Of a DNA stretch of 64,000 bases, positions 1 through 9,018 are shown piece by piece. The DNA is from Akanthomyces muscarius (Eukaryota; Ascomycota; Sordariomycetes; Hypocreales; Cordycipitaceae), in contig NC_079242.1 of the NCBI RefSeq assembly GCF_028009165.1, positions 4,712,001 to 4,776,000 of the forward strand, read 5' to 3'. Below the pieces are notes generated by a model. It was not told the origin of the DNA. It ran no database searches and saw nothing but the letters and a program-made list of their open reading frames with translations. A program made the translations under genes and the position numbers. The first letter of the stretch is position 1, and the number at the start of each line of letters is the position of its first letter.

Positions 1-787
1 ATGCTGACAGACAAACAGAGCAAGAGCGTGGGTAGCTCGCTCTAGAGGGCTGTTGGGACGTGCCATCGCAAATAGCTGTGGAAGAAGCCCCATAAAGCCG
101 TGCGGGTTTTCCTTGTCGTTTTCTGTTCCGGCGCGGCGGGAGAACAGGACAGCCAGAGCAAAGTGCTCCTGCGTGGCTCCAACGCATGTGAAAGGAGACA
201 CTAGGCTTGTCCAGGTCGTCTGCGAGTTCGGAGGTAACGCGAGCGTCTCTTGCGGAGCAGACTCTATTACCTGTCGTCGTCGTCGATCAGACTTCGTTCG
301 TATTGCCCTCGTTTCGTCACGGAAGATGATGCTGAGAACGTCTGGATATTCGCATTTCTGCCTTTTCCGTACGCACTGAGCACAGGCAGGCAAGCTTTGA
401 TCACACTTTTTATGCACTTTCTTGCAGTTTTGACAGCCGAAAGAAGGTTTACCAGTATTGACCATGTTTTGGGGACGATATGTTACGAGCCAAAGGCCGC
501 CTCGATCGGCCACCCTGGAAACAGGCCCTTTCTACGGTAGAACTACGGCAGTTGGTCACTACCTGTTCGGGAATGAGTGGGTCACTAACGGGAATAAGAA
601 TCAATGAAGAGATGGAGGAAGCATATAAAGGTTCACTATCTCCAAAGCCTAGTTCAGTTAAGATCTTTAGTACTTAATCTAAGCAATTAGGCATCTTCTA
701 ACGAGAGACTACTTGTTCATCACTGCTTTTGTCACCCTATGACTTGCAAGCCAGCTGTCCTACTACCTCGGATAGCAAATGCCATAA

Positions 788-866
788 TATAAGATACCTT
801 CTGCCTATTATAACATTGTTACCTATTACAACGTTAGTGCCTATCGACGTACTATATTAAGGGCTC
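788..866. repeat. Dispersed repeat, copy A
   Basis: The segment starting TATAAGATACCTTC and ending near CTATCGACGTACTATAT recurs at 3029-3088. Copy A carries an extra internal piece (a second CCTATTA-CAACGTT stretch), and the copies differ mainly by C/T and G/A transitions. No inverted ends or target duplication are obvious, so the element class is unknown. Confidence 0.6.
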
Positions 867-1280
867 ATTAAACCCATCTTCTAGACAGAGAGTTAAGTAC
901 TACGCGTCGTCTTTGGATGCATTTTCCTGACCGACACCGACAGTGACAGCACTGAACAAACCTATTTAGTGCCAGTCACTTCGTTGCACAATACTGCACA
1001 GCCATGCTCCAAAAACCCCAGAAGTCTAGAAATCGGTCAACGAATACACGATCGTTGAGCTGCCAGAGTCATAATCTGCTGCCTATGTTACAGAACTGGG
1101 GAAATGAGTTCTCCAAAAATCAGGCCCGTAAGTAGGGTCGTCGCAGCGTGGCTGGAGGAGGGCGAGTAGTCAACAGATTTTTCAAGAATTCCTTTTTCCT
1201 ACGATTCCGCAATAAGGCATCTCTACACACCCAGTGGAACATAAGCCCGAGGCTCGAAGAACATCTGGGCCACGCTATTC

Positions 1281-1547
1281 CATTACATTAATAATCTTTT
1301 TGATCATGTCAATCGTCGTCATGCACCATGCCCAAAATGGCGATCCATGCGCTCGCGTTCCTGCTTAACTGCGCGGATACGTGATTGGCTTACCAGGATT
1401 AATGTTCCTGCTTCCCCAATCACAGCTTCGCCTACAAAACCTATTACATTAATCATCTCTGATCATGTTCGTCGTCGTCATGCACTATGCCCAAGACGGC
1501 GATCCATGCGCTCGTGTTTCTGCTTACGTACGCGGATAAGGGATTAG
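1281..1547. repeat. Tandem duplication, about 161-bp period
   Basis: The block from 1281 (ATTACATTAAT, then GATCATG, then a GTCGTCATGCAC stretch and GGCGATCCATGCGCTCG) is repeated from 1442 with the same order of motifs at a 161-bp offset. About 105 bp align. Differences are mostly transitions such as CACCATGCCC versus CACTATGCCC and CTCGCGTTCC versus CTCGTGTTTC. There is no coding potential. Confidence 0.65.
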
Positions 1548-1837
1548 ACCCACGCAATGCCACACGCGAGGCTAGCTAAGGTATCGCTTTCCTCGACTGA
1601 AGACTAATCACTCTCCTATGCCAATCCCTCCGGGTCAATTCTAGCTCGAGCAGTGCCGCGCTACGAGGCTGACAGGTCTACCTTCGCGTGCCCGACATTT
1701 TACAAGTTATACTTGGGCAACAGGGTGCTCAGATGCTAGCTTCGACTGCGCCTACCTAATATTCTACATACGGTCATTCTTGCGCAGCATGCTCAGATGC
1801 CGGTTTTGAATGCGCCTAGCATGTTCTTGATGACAAG

Positions 1838-1843
1838 TATAAA
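1838..1843 (+). promoter_or_regulatory. TATA-like element of the RTA1-like gene
   Basis: TATAAA lies about 125 bp upstream of the ATG at 1968, followed by a pyrimidine-rich leader. The spacing is plausible for a fungal core promoter; there is no further evidence. Confidence 0.4.
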
Positions 1844-1967
1844 TGTTCTCTATCTGCTGTACATTAGTCTCAATAGCAATCATCCTACTTTCAATCATTA
1901 CTAATCTAAGTTCCTTGTTCTATAACTCTCTATCACAAGATCAAGCATCTTAGCCTTATCTTCTACT

Positions 1968-3033
1968 ATGTCGAATCCCTTCCAGCACTGTGACAACAGT
2001 ATAACTCCGTCATGCCCAATTGAAGCAACGGTGTTGGGATATTATCCTAACATCCCCTGGAATATTATATACATCGTAATTTTTACATTATGTTGTATTA
2101 TGCAGACCTTCCTTGGCATTCGGTATAAGGTCAAGTCCTCTTCCTGGGTAGTCGGCGTGGCTTGCTTTGGTGAAGTACTCGGTATGTACGGACAGGTAAC
2201 AAGACTGTATAATCGACTAATAATCTAGGCTACGCCGCTAGAGTTGTGCTGAGCAAAAACCCGTTCGACGAATATGCATTGGCGACACAGTATGTGGCCC
2301 TTATCGGCGCCTCCGTAAGTTTCTACCCAATACTGTTGCTGCACCTTGGTGGTCTGACGAGTGTGCCTCAGGGCTTTTTCGCAGCTGGGGTTTACCTAAG
2401 CCTAAAGTATGCCGTACTCGCCATCTCGCCTCAGCACTCCATTATTCGCCCCAAGCTTTACACCTGGATTTTTATATCCTGCGATGTTGTCTGCTTAATC
2501 CTACAGGTAGATGCTTCCGGCGTCGCCAGCGCAGCAAACACAGACTCCAAGATCACTACAACAAACCTCAACATCGTACTGCTTGTCGGAATATGCCTAC
2601 AGGCCTTGACACTCCTGGTATTTGGCGTGATGGCAGGCCTCTACGCTCGTGCTGTCTTTCGCAATCGTCGTACTCTCGAACCCGCCGCCGCCAAGCTCCT
2701 GCGCAGCAGGCAGTTCCGCAAGTTCGTCTTGGCTATGTCACTGGCTTACTTGGTTCTCCTGATCCGGAGCCTCTACCGTATTGGAGCATATTCGGGAGGG
2801 TGGAAGAATTCCATCTCCAGGGACCAGGTTTCCTTCATGATTTTGGACGGCTTGTAAGATCTCTTCTATCCTTTCTTAGTCTTTGTACTACTTGTTGACC
2901 GATTTTCTTCAGGATGTGTGTATTTGCTGCCCTAGCCATGACGCTGATACAACCCGGTATCTACTTCAAAGCAATGAGCAGTCAAAATCGCGACCACCAT
3001 TCACAAGGCCAGAAAAGCAACGGAATAGTATAA
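1968..3033 (+). CDS. RTA1-like multipass membrane protein (lipid-translocating exporter family)
   Basis: Four exons, 1968-2181, 2229-2314, 2372-2853 and 2913-3033, join in frame to about 300 residues. The translation alternates hydrophobic helices and short polar loops as in the seven-helix RTA1 family. Family-like landmarks are the early helix after NIPWNIIYIV, the QYVALIGAS/GFFAAGVYLSLKYA stretch across intron 2, FISCDVVCLILQ, a central helix LLVGICLQALTLLVFGV, and a last helix ending TLIQPGIYF, the usual HPG-like position. RTA1 proteins are linked to lipid asymmetry and to resistance against toxic lipophilic compounds; the substrate here cannot be inferred. The stop codon lies inside a dispersed repeat (copy B), so the 3' end may have been altered by repeat insertion. 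Most likely a plasma-membrane protein. Confidence 0.85.
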
Positions 3034-3088
3034 GATACCTTCCGCCTATTGCAACATTGTTGCCTATCGACGTACTATATAAAGAGCA
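3029..3088. repeat. Dispersed repeat, copy B, overlapping the RTA1-like stop codon
   Basis: Matches copy A at 788-866 (TATAAGATACCTTC, CCTATT-CAACATTGTT, CTATCGACGTACTATAT). It begins two bases before the TAA of the RTA1-like gene, so it supplies the stop codon and the start of the 3' flank. The two copies bracket the interval 0.8-3.1 kb in direct orientation. Confidence 0.6.
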
Positions 3089-4082
3089 GAGCTACATTCA
3101 CAGCAGATATGACTCGCGACACTTCGGTCACTGTAGAAAGGACTCCGAACATTTGCGAAATCACTCTCAAGCTAGTAAATCATTGATAATATTCGGCGTG
3201 AAATGCAGGCTGGTGGGGGTTAGAAAGACAAGTGGACGCGATCAGAGAACGACGGAGATAAAGTGGAAGGGATGATATTATACGAATAGTCGAATATGTA
3301 CCTGAAAACAGCTACTAAGCTCTATTGGTCGGAAGCAACTGTGTGTAATAAAATCATAATAAATGCACTAAACAGCCTTCCAGATTCTAGAAATGCTCAG
3401 TGTTACCAGTACAGCATTTCATAGACAAGCCGAACTTCATAATGCAAAGTATGTTTTCTAGGTTTTGGCACCCAAGGAAATTATCCGGTCTGATGCCACG
3501 ATGCATGCCTGGACGACCTCCATACACTCCTGCAGCCAGATATTCGCTCATCGATCGTTACTTTGAGCAAGGTCAGCCTAAACTTGCCGCGCTTATTGCT
3601 AAGAAACGCCATACTGGTCTTGAGCTTTGGAGCGACTTACCGATGGACCGATCAATCATTAATGCCGAATCTATTATGATGATGAACGCCTAGGAGATTC
3701 GTGTTTGTTGGTTGTGACGGGACCCTTCTTTACATCTTGGCGGTCATTGTCGTGGGTATTATAGATGTTGGCCTCGCGCTTTTTAGCATTGCCGACGGAT
3801 TTGCGCTGAGGCATCGCTGTAGGTCTATTTACCTTCCGTGGCCAGTAAGATGGTGGCCACGTCTGTTTTGTAAGGTGTTTTCTACGCGGAGGGCAGAAAA
3901 TCATATTAGGAACTGTTCGAATTCACTGATTTATTCAATCTTGTTTTCACTGTTTATCACACCCGGTAGGCGGTCGTCGAGTCTAAGAATGAACTCGCCA
4001 GCTCGCACCACAGCACCCAAGCAATACCAGCCACGCTGTGCAGCCTAACCATAACCGTTCCGCAATTGTCCAGACCAACCAT
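3089..4082. other. Intergenic, no supported gene
   Basis: Short open frames at 3400-3693, 3701-4048 and antisense 3674-3904 have no recognisable domains, no plausible intron structure and AT-rich composition unlike the neighbouring genes. I see nothing here that I can call a gene. Confidence 0.5.
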
Positions 4083-5015
4083 CTAAGCAGTCTTGTTCTT
4101 GACATCATACGTCTCCTTGACCAGAGCCGCTTCCCGCTCCAGAAACTTGTCAAACGAACTCAGCGGCACGCCCCAGCTCTTGACGGCGTCCACGTCCACA
4201 AACTGCGCCAGCCCGCGCATCATGACCTGTGCGCCGATCATCGGATTCAGCATCTTCTGCGCCTCCACCTCGCCGTCCGTCAGGTACCTTGCCGTCAGCG
4301 TCCTTCCCGCCGCGGCGCCCAGCTTGGCCAGCAACTCGTCGAGCGTCAGCAGCTCGTCCGCCAGCCCAATCTCCTGCTTATCAAACTTGTTGTCCGCATC
4401 AAGCAGCGCAGCGCGCGCAAACGCGCCAATCGTAGCCGTGTCCACCATCGGCAGCTTCGTGTCCCTTGCAAACGCCGTGGCCGAGACGCCCTCAAAGACG
4501 AGGTCCTTTTGGCGGGTCAGCGCCGGCTCGCCGACGTAGTTGGTCATGAAGTTGCCCGGGCGGAGGATGGTCCAGTGGGGGATGCCGCTGTCGCGCACCG
4601 CGCCCTCGAGAAAGCGCTTCTGGGAGAGCATCTTGGCAATGTACGCCTCCGGGTCGTAGTTGGGCAGCTTCTCGGGCGCGTCAACGCTCAGCGCCGTCGA
4701 GTATACCACGCGGGTCACGGTTCCGGCGGCCTTGGCGGCGGCAAGAAGGGTGAGCCCGTCGCGGCGCTCAGCGGCAGGGTCCGTGAAGCTTGGCATCGGG
4801 TTGAGGAAGAGCGCGGTGCAGCCGGCAAGCGCAGAGGCGAGAGCCGAGGCGTCGTCGTAGGAGCCGGGCAGGAGTTCGGCGCCGAGGGATGTGAGTGCCG
4901 CGGCGGAGGCGGAGGAAGGGTTGCGCGTCAGGCCGACGACGGGGGTGCTGGGGAGGAGGAGCCGGGCGAGGGCGGAGCCTTGGCTGCCGGTGATGCCACA
5001 GATAAAGACCTTCAT
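4083..5015 (-). CDS. NmrA-like NAD(P)-binding oxidoreductase/regulator
   Basis: A single-exon gene of 310 residues. The N-terminus holds the Rossmann dinucleotide motif GITGSQG (about residues 7-13) after the first beta strand MKVFIC. It continues with strands and helices typical of atypical short-chain dehydrogenases of the NmrA/HSCARG type: a VVGLTRNP second strand, then AELLPGSYDDASAL, then the conserved WTILRPGNFMTNY block around residues 165-180. The family binds NAD(P) and includes redox sensors, isoflavone-reductase-like enzymes and the nitrogen regulator NmrA; the specific role is unknown. It is transcribed away from the Zn2Cys6 regulator at 5522, with 506 bp between them, a typical regulator/target arrangement. 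The long open frame on the opposite strand here is a GC-rich shadow. Confidence 0.87.
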   Translation of the reverse strand: MKVFICGITGSQGSALARLLLPSTPVVGLTRNPSSASAAALTSLGAELLPGSYDDASALASALAGCTALFLNPMPSFTDPAAERRDGLTLLAAAKAAGTVTRVVYSTALSVDAPEKLPNYDPEAYIAKMLSQKRFLEGAVRDSGIPHWTILRPGNFMTNYVGEPALTRQKDLVFEGVSATAFARDTKLPMVDTATIGAFARAALLDADNKFDKQEIGLADELLTLDELLAKLGAAAGRTLTARYLTDGEVEAQKMLNPMIGAQVMMRGLAQFVDVDAVKSWGVPLSSFDKFLEREAALVKETYDVKNKTA

Positions 5016-5521
5016 GTTTTCACGGGTGTGATTGACGAAAGATAGTTTTGATTATAAAGATGAGGTGTTGCTCGGTGTAGATGTGTAGCAGTAGTAGGTA
5101 GGATGGTGGAATAGTGTGTAAGTGAATGTCTTGGGACTGTTTCTATAAGCTTTCGACAACAGGGCAGCTACGTTCTTATATAGATTTTTTACCAATGCCA
5201 AACTGCACATTTGTGATGTTAGTTTCTAATCACTGCCCTCGTCTTCCACTGATACACAGAGTCTGTCACCCCTGCGCGCCGGGTTTTGGACTAGTCCCCT
5301 CCGCGGCGCCGGCAATACGGAGTCTAGCTCCGGCCTGCGGTCTCACCGGCGGAGTTCCGCCGCCCCACCCCATCCTTCCCGGAGCCTGTACGACAAGGCG
5401 GAACTCCTACTCTCTTCATCCAAATCCAACCTCTCTCAATGACTTGTCCCCCTCTTTTATATCCCTGGGTCTTATTCTCTACACCGTCTTCGTCTACGTT
5501 CCATCAGAGTCTAGATCCAAA
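5016..5521. promoter_or_regulatory. Divergent promoter region of the NmrA-like and Zn2Cys6 genes
   Basis: This 506-bp region separates two divergent start codons. It contains a near-perfect CGG/CCG palindrome at 5347-5362 and a related half at 5397-5407. An open frame runs upstream of the regulator ATG, but it lacks domain content and is probably leader sequence. Confidence 0.5.
5347..5362. promoter_or_regulatory. Candidate Zn2Cys6 binding palindrome
   Basis: CGGCGGAGTTCCGCCG has 7-bp arms (CGGCGGA / TCCGCCG) around a 2-bp centre. A second partial match, GGCGGAACTCC, lies at 5397-5407. Fungal binuclear-cluster factors characteristically bind paired CGG/CCG triplets, and one is encoded immediately downstream, so an autoregulatory operator is plausible but unproven. 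Confidence 0.35.
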
Positions 5522-6991
5522 ATGTCCAACAGCGCCAGGGAACGCGACAACCCCCCGCCGCGGCGCAAGTCCTGCACGGCCTGCATCAAGGCCAAGCGGC
5601 GCTGCGAGTACGCCGGCGCGCCCGCGTGCCTGCGCTGCGCACAGCGCAACGTGCCCTGCGACTATCCCCCAGCGCATCAGCAGAGGGCGAGCACCACTAC
5701 GCAGAGGGTGGCGTCGATGCTGAGCGCCCTGGCGGAAGACCGCACCTTGCTGGACGCCGCCTCCGCCATTCCGTCTTATGACGGGGCACAGGACGACTTG
5801 GATGCCCTTCTGGCGACGCCTTTGGGCATGGACGTGCCCTCAATTGTGGATGTGGATAAGAGCAACAGCTTTCATTTCGGCAGCCTGGACGGGTTCGAGA
5901 TGCTAGGGGGAGACCTAAACAGCAATGCAATGGGCGGCCTCTGCGGGCTTGAGCCCTTGTCCGGCAGCAGCACATACAACAACAGCAACACCATGTACGA
6001 CGAAAACACGCCGTCCGTAGCGGAAGACAATTACGTCCCCGAGATTGACTTTCTAAAGGAGGCGCGGCAGCAGCACATGGGCACCTTGATGGCGCCCGCG
6101 GCGCAGCAGCTCGAGTACGTGTCGACCATGATCCGGGAGCGTCTCGAGTTTGCCGTCGACCTCATCCGCACCGCGCCGCGCACCATGGTCGAGGCGCTCG
6201 AAGCGCCGTGGTCCCACCGCCTGCTTTACAAGACCGACATGCCTTGCTCCATGCAGGACGCCCTCGGCGCCTGCGCGCTCTACCTGGCCAAGAACCCCGT
6301 CAACACGCCCGTCGTCTTCGGCCTCATCGACGCGCGCGTCACCGCCCTGCTCTCGAGCCCTACCCCTCCGACCCTCCGCCTCGCGCTCGCGCACACGCAC
6401 GCCCTCATCCTCTACCAGGTCATGCGCCTCTTTGACGGGGACATTTCCGCGCGCGCCCGCGGCGAGCGCCTCATCCCGGCGCTCGAGGCCGCCACGATGC
6501 ACCTCCTCTCGTTTGTGCGCTTCGACAGCGAGCTGCTGCGCGTGACGGACCTCGCGGCCTTTCCCGTGCAGCCCGCGCGCGAGCTCTGGCACGACTGGCG
6601 CCTGCACGAGAGCGCGCGCCGCACCGTGCTCATCACCTTTTACATGCTGCAGGCGTACCGGGCCATGGCGGCGCCGGCGGGGCAGCACGCCGGGGCGAGG
6701 TGCGCGGCGCTGAGGCACTCGTGGACGCTGTCGCGCGGGCTCTGGCACGCCGAGAGCGCGGTCGAGTTTGCGAGCTGCTGGCGCGAGGGCAGGTGGTTCG
6801 TCGTGACCAACGGTCGGTGGGAGGACACGCTGAGGCGCGCGAGGGCGGACGATGTCGACTCGTTTGGCAAGATGTGGATCACGGCGCTGATGGGGATTGA
6901 AGAGACGGAAGGGTGGTTCGCGGCCAAGGGGGGTTCGCTGAGAGAAAAGGACGCGGCTGCGGCGCCGGCGCCGGCGACGATGGTTTGCTGA
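5522..6991 (+). CDS. Zn(2)Cys(6) binuclear-cluster transcription factor
   Basis: Intronless, 489 residues from ATG 5522, chosen because the Zn cluster begins only 17 residues later and the start context (CCAAA-ATG) is good; the frame is open further upstream without domain content. The Gal4-type cluster uses C18, C21, C28, C36, C39 and C46 with the basic KAKRRC stretch. After a Ser/Asn/Gln-rich linker, the C-terminal half (about residues 170-440) is Ala/Leu/Arg-rich helix with the look of the AflR-like C-terminal domain found in secondary-metabolism regulators; that assignment is inference. A nuclear DNA-binding activator or repressor is expected. Its divergent neighbour, an NmrA-like oxidoreductase, is a natural target candidate, but no biosynthetic cluster is seen beside them. 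Confidence 0.88.
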   Translation: MSNSARERDNPPPRRKSCTACIKAKRRCEYAGAPACLRCAQRNVPCDYPPAHQQRASTTTQRVASMLSALAEDRTLLDAASAIPSYDGAQDDLDALLATPLGMDVPSIVDVDKSNSFHFGSLDGFEMLGGDLNSNAMGGLCGLEPLSGSSTYNNSNTMYDENTPSVAEDNYVPEIDFLKEARQQHMGTLMAPAAQQLEYVSTMIRERLEFAVDLIRTAPRTMVEALEAPWSHRLLYKTDMPCSMQDALGACALYLAKNPVNTPVVFGLIDARVTALLSSPTPPTLRLALAHTHALILYQVMRLFDGDISARARGERLIPALEAATMHLLSFVRFDSELLRVTDLAAFPVQPARELWHDWRLHESARRTVLITFYMLQAYRAMAAPAGQHAGARCAALRHSWTLSRGLWHAESAVEFASCWREGRWFVVTNGRWEDTLRRARADDVDSFGKMWITALMGIEETEGWFAAKGGSLREKDAAAAPAPATMVC

Positions 6992-7452
6992 GGCTGGAAT
7001 ATCAGAAGAATTGTATATACATGGCCCCGGTATGGCTTGAATTCTCGCTACTTTGCTACTCTTCCATATTGTTGTTTGCTAGCCTGTATGAGCCGCAATC
7101 CCGGCCGTTGTACAGAGATGCACTTATATACCCCGGCATGGCTTGCAGCACTGCCGCTTTGCTACTTCTTTAACCGCAGTTTGTTCGCTTAAATGAGCCC
7201 AAGTCAGCCTCACTTATACTTTCGTTTTTAAAAATGTTCACAGGAGCAGTACATCAGCGCAGTGATCAGCGCGAACCAAAAAGGCCGCCCTGCACCGGTT
7301 GCCTTGGTCAGCTCGCCCGAGTTACACAAGCATTCTACCAAGACATACATAGACCGGCCACCACAACCCTTCGAAGCCGTGGTGGCCGACACTCCAACTC
7401 TCAAATACTCCTGCAATCTCTTTTCAAGCTCCCAAGCACGTCTTCTAGAGCC
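6992..7452. other. Intergenic
   Basis: The 3' flank of the Zn2Cys6 gene and the leader of the phosphotransferase-like gene. No gene is seen. Confidence 0.5.
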
Positions 7453-8141
7453 ATGTCTCTCGCGCACGAGCAAAACCTCGACGCCGCGGCCATTGCCAAG
7501 GCCGTCTTGTCCATCCCGCTTGCCGGCGGCGACGGCGACGGCGGCCGCAACGCCACGTACGAGGGCCAGTGCGGCGAGGACGACTACCTCGTCTTCCGCG
7601 TCGGCTTCCCCGACCCCCCGCGGAGCGTGCGCTTGCGCGTCGAGCGCCCGCGGCACCAGGACGCGGCGGCCACCATCCTCGCGCGCGTCGACGCCGAGCG
7701 GCGCACGTGCGAGTCGCTGGTCGGCCCGCCTCCTCGGCGCCAGCCTCACCTTTGACAACCCCCATCCGCTATCCGTTCCTGCTGCTCGACTCGGCCGGCG
7801 GGAGGCGGCTGGCGGCCATGCAGACGGAGCTGATCCAGTGCACGCTGGAGACGAATACGTGCCGCTCTTCATGCAACATCACAGCGAGGGGGGAGATATT
7901 CGAGACGGCTGATGCGCTTTTCTGCTTGCGGCTTGGGCAGGGGAAACGACGGCACGCGAGTACTTTGAGCAGAGGCTCCAGCATCGTCTCGGCAAGATCC
8001 GCCGCGGCGAGCTTCCCGAGCTGGTCGAGCAGGACGTCCTCGACCAGCTCGCCCTCCTGCCTCTTGTCCTCGGCGACGACGCCGACAGTCGGCACTTTGC
8101 CCTCGAGCACGCCGACCTCGCCGCCGACAGCATCATCCTCC

Positions 8142-8172
<31 letters not shown>

Positions 8173-8692
8173 GTACATCATCGAGGCGTAACACCCCCCC
8201 ACCCCCTGCTTGCTCATCTCCATCAGCATCTGCCAACTCACTTTCCCTAGGATCATCGACTGGGGTCCCGCCGAAATGGTACCCCTGTGCCAGGCCGCGC
8301 GCTTCCCGTCCCTGCTGCGCTCCTGGGGCGACGACGACGACGACGACGACGTGCCGCGCGAGACGGCTCTCGAGGATCGCGCGCTCTACGTCGCCTCGTA
8401 CGCCAGCGACGATTCTACAGTGGCGACGAGAGCCATGAGGCGCGCGCAGGCGGGGAGCGACGTGGATTCTCGGACGCTGTACTGGGAGTTCGTCAAGAGC
8501 GAGAGCATGCTGCTGACAGCCATGACGCGCAGCGACGTCGGCTGGACGCTGCAGTTTTCGAGACACCGCCATGGTGAGGAGGAGGGTTGGAGGGATACTG
8601 CTTGCGCGGAGGTGGGAGAGGTGGAATCTGCCAGTTTCGATCTATGCTCAATCTACAGCGATACAGTCACAGACCATAATGATGCTGAATAG
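7453..8692 (+). pseudogene. APH/choline-kinase-like phosphotransferase, frame-broken
   Basis: The coding signal is clear but changes frame. From ATG 7453 the frame encodes an N-lobe ending ARVDAERRTCESLV near 7718. The next piece (ARLLGASLTFDNP) is in a second frame and the following piece (IRYPFLLLDSAGG) in a third. A later exon (about 7941-8172, ETTAREYFEQRLQHRLGKIRRG onward) returns to the second frame. The last intron is convincing: donor at 8173, acceptor AG at 8249-8250, rejoining as DRIIDWGPAEMVP, the metal-binding D-x-W block typical of fungal aminoglycoside-phosphotransferase-fold proteins, and open to the stop at 8692. A CAG/AGC run near 8145-8170 encodes poly-Ser. The frame changes fall next to homopolymer runs (GG, CCCCC, GGGG), so sequencing indels are as likely as true decay. 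Substrate unknown. Confidence 0.6.
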
Positions 8693-9018
8693 AAAAGAGT
8701 TTCGATGCTGTCATGTACATGTCCTTTCTCATTCCGTTTCTAATATAAAACGTCAAATGTACAACCCGGCAGAAAAAGAAGCCATGATAGGCTCCGGCTA
8801 AAATAAAAATCAATGCCCGCTGTGAGCCCCGTTCATATATCACGGTTTCCATGAACCCAATATCTTTTTACAATGAAGATCAGTATCGATAGACACAAAC
8901 ACCAATGCGCCAAAATCCCAAGAAAAACGCCAATGTTGAAGCTCGCTGAGAAGCTGGTTCCAATGCCAGCCTCCAAGGTGAAAAAAACAGAATGAAAAAC
9001 AGAGCCGAATATATCAGA
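8693..9018. other. Short convergent 3' intergenic region
   Basis: Lies between the 3' ends of the phosphotransferase-like gene and the GH76 gene. AT-richer, with no gene. Confidence 0.5.

Larger units (their letters stand above)
1..1837. other. Gene-free left flank with degenerate repeats
   Basis: No convincing coding sequence is visible. Open frames here are short, start anywhere and show no recognisable domain. The stretch contains one copy of a dispersed repeat (788-866), a 161-bp-offset tandem duplication (1281-1547) and a smaller duplicated block near 1726-1825. Copies differ mostly by C/T and G/A changes, as expected of old RIP-affected or decaying sequence. Confidence 0.6.

Noticed and set aside
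3109..3183. Short frame (MTRDTSVTVERTPN...) just after the TATATAAAG box in repeat copy B
   Set aside because: Only about 25 residues before a stop; attractive promoter-like context but no supported continuation.
3400..3693. 97-residue open frame
   Set aside because: No recognisable domain, no promoter or intron support, AT-rich degenerate setting.
4038..5045. 335-residue open frame antisense to the NmrA-like gene
   Set aside because: Arg/Gly/Gln-rich composition is what the reverse strand of a GC3-rich gene gives; no domain, and the NmrA frame is clearly real.
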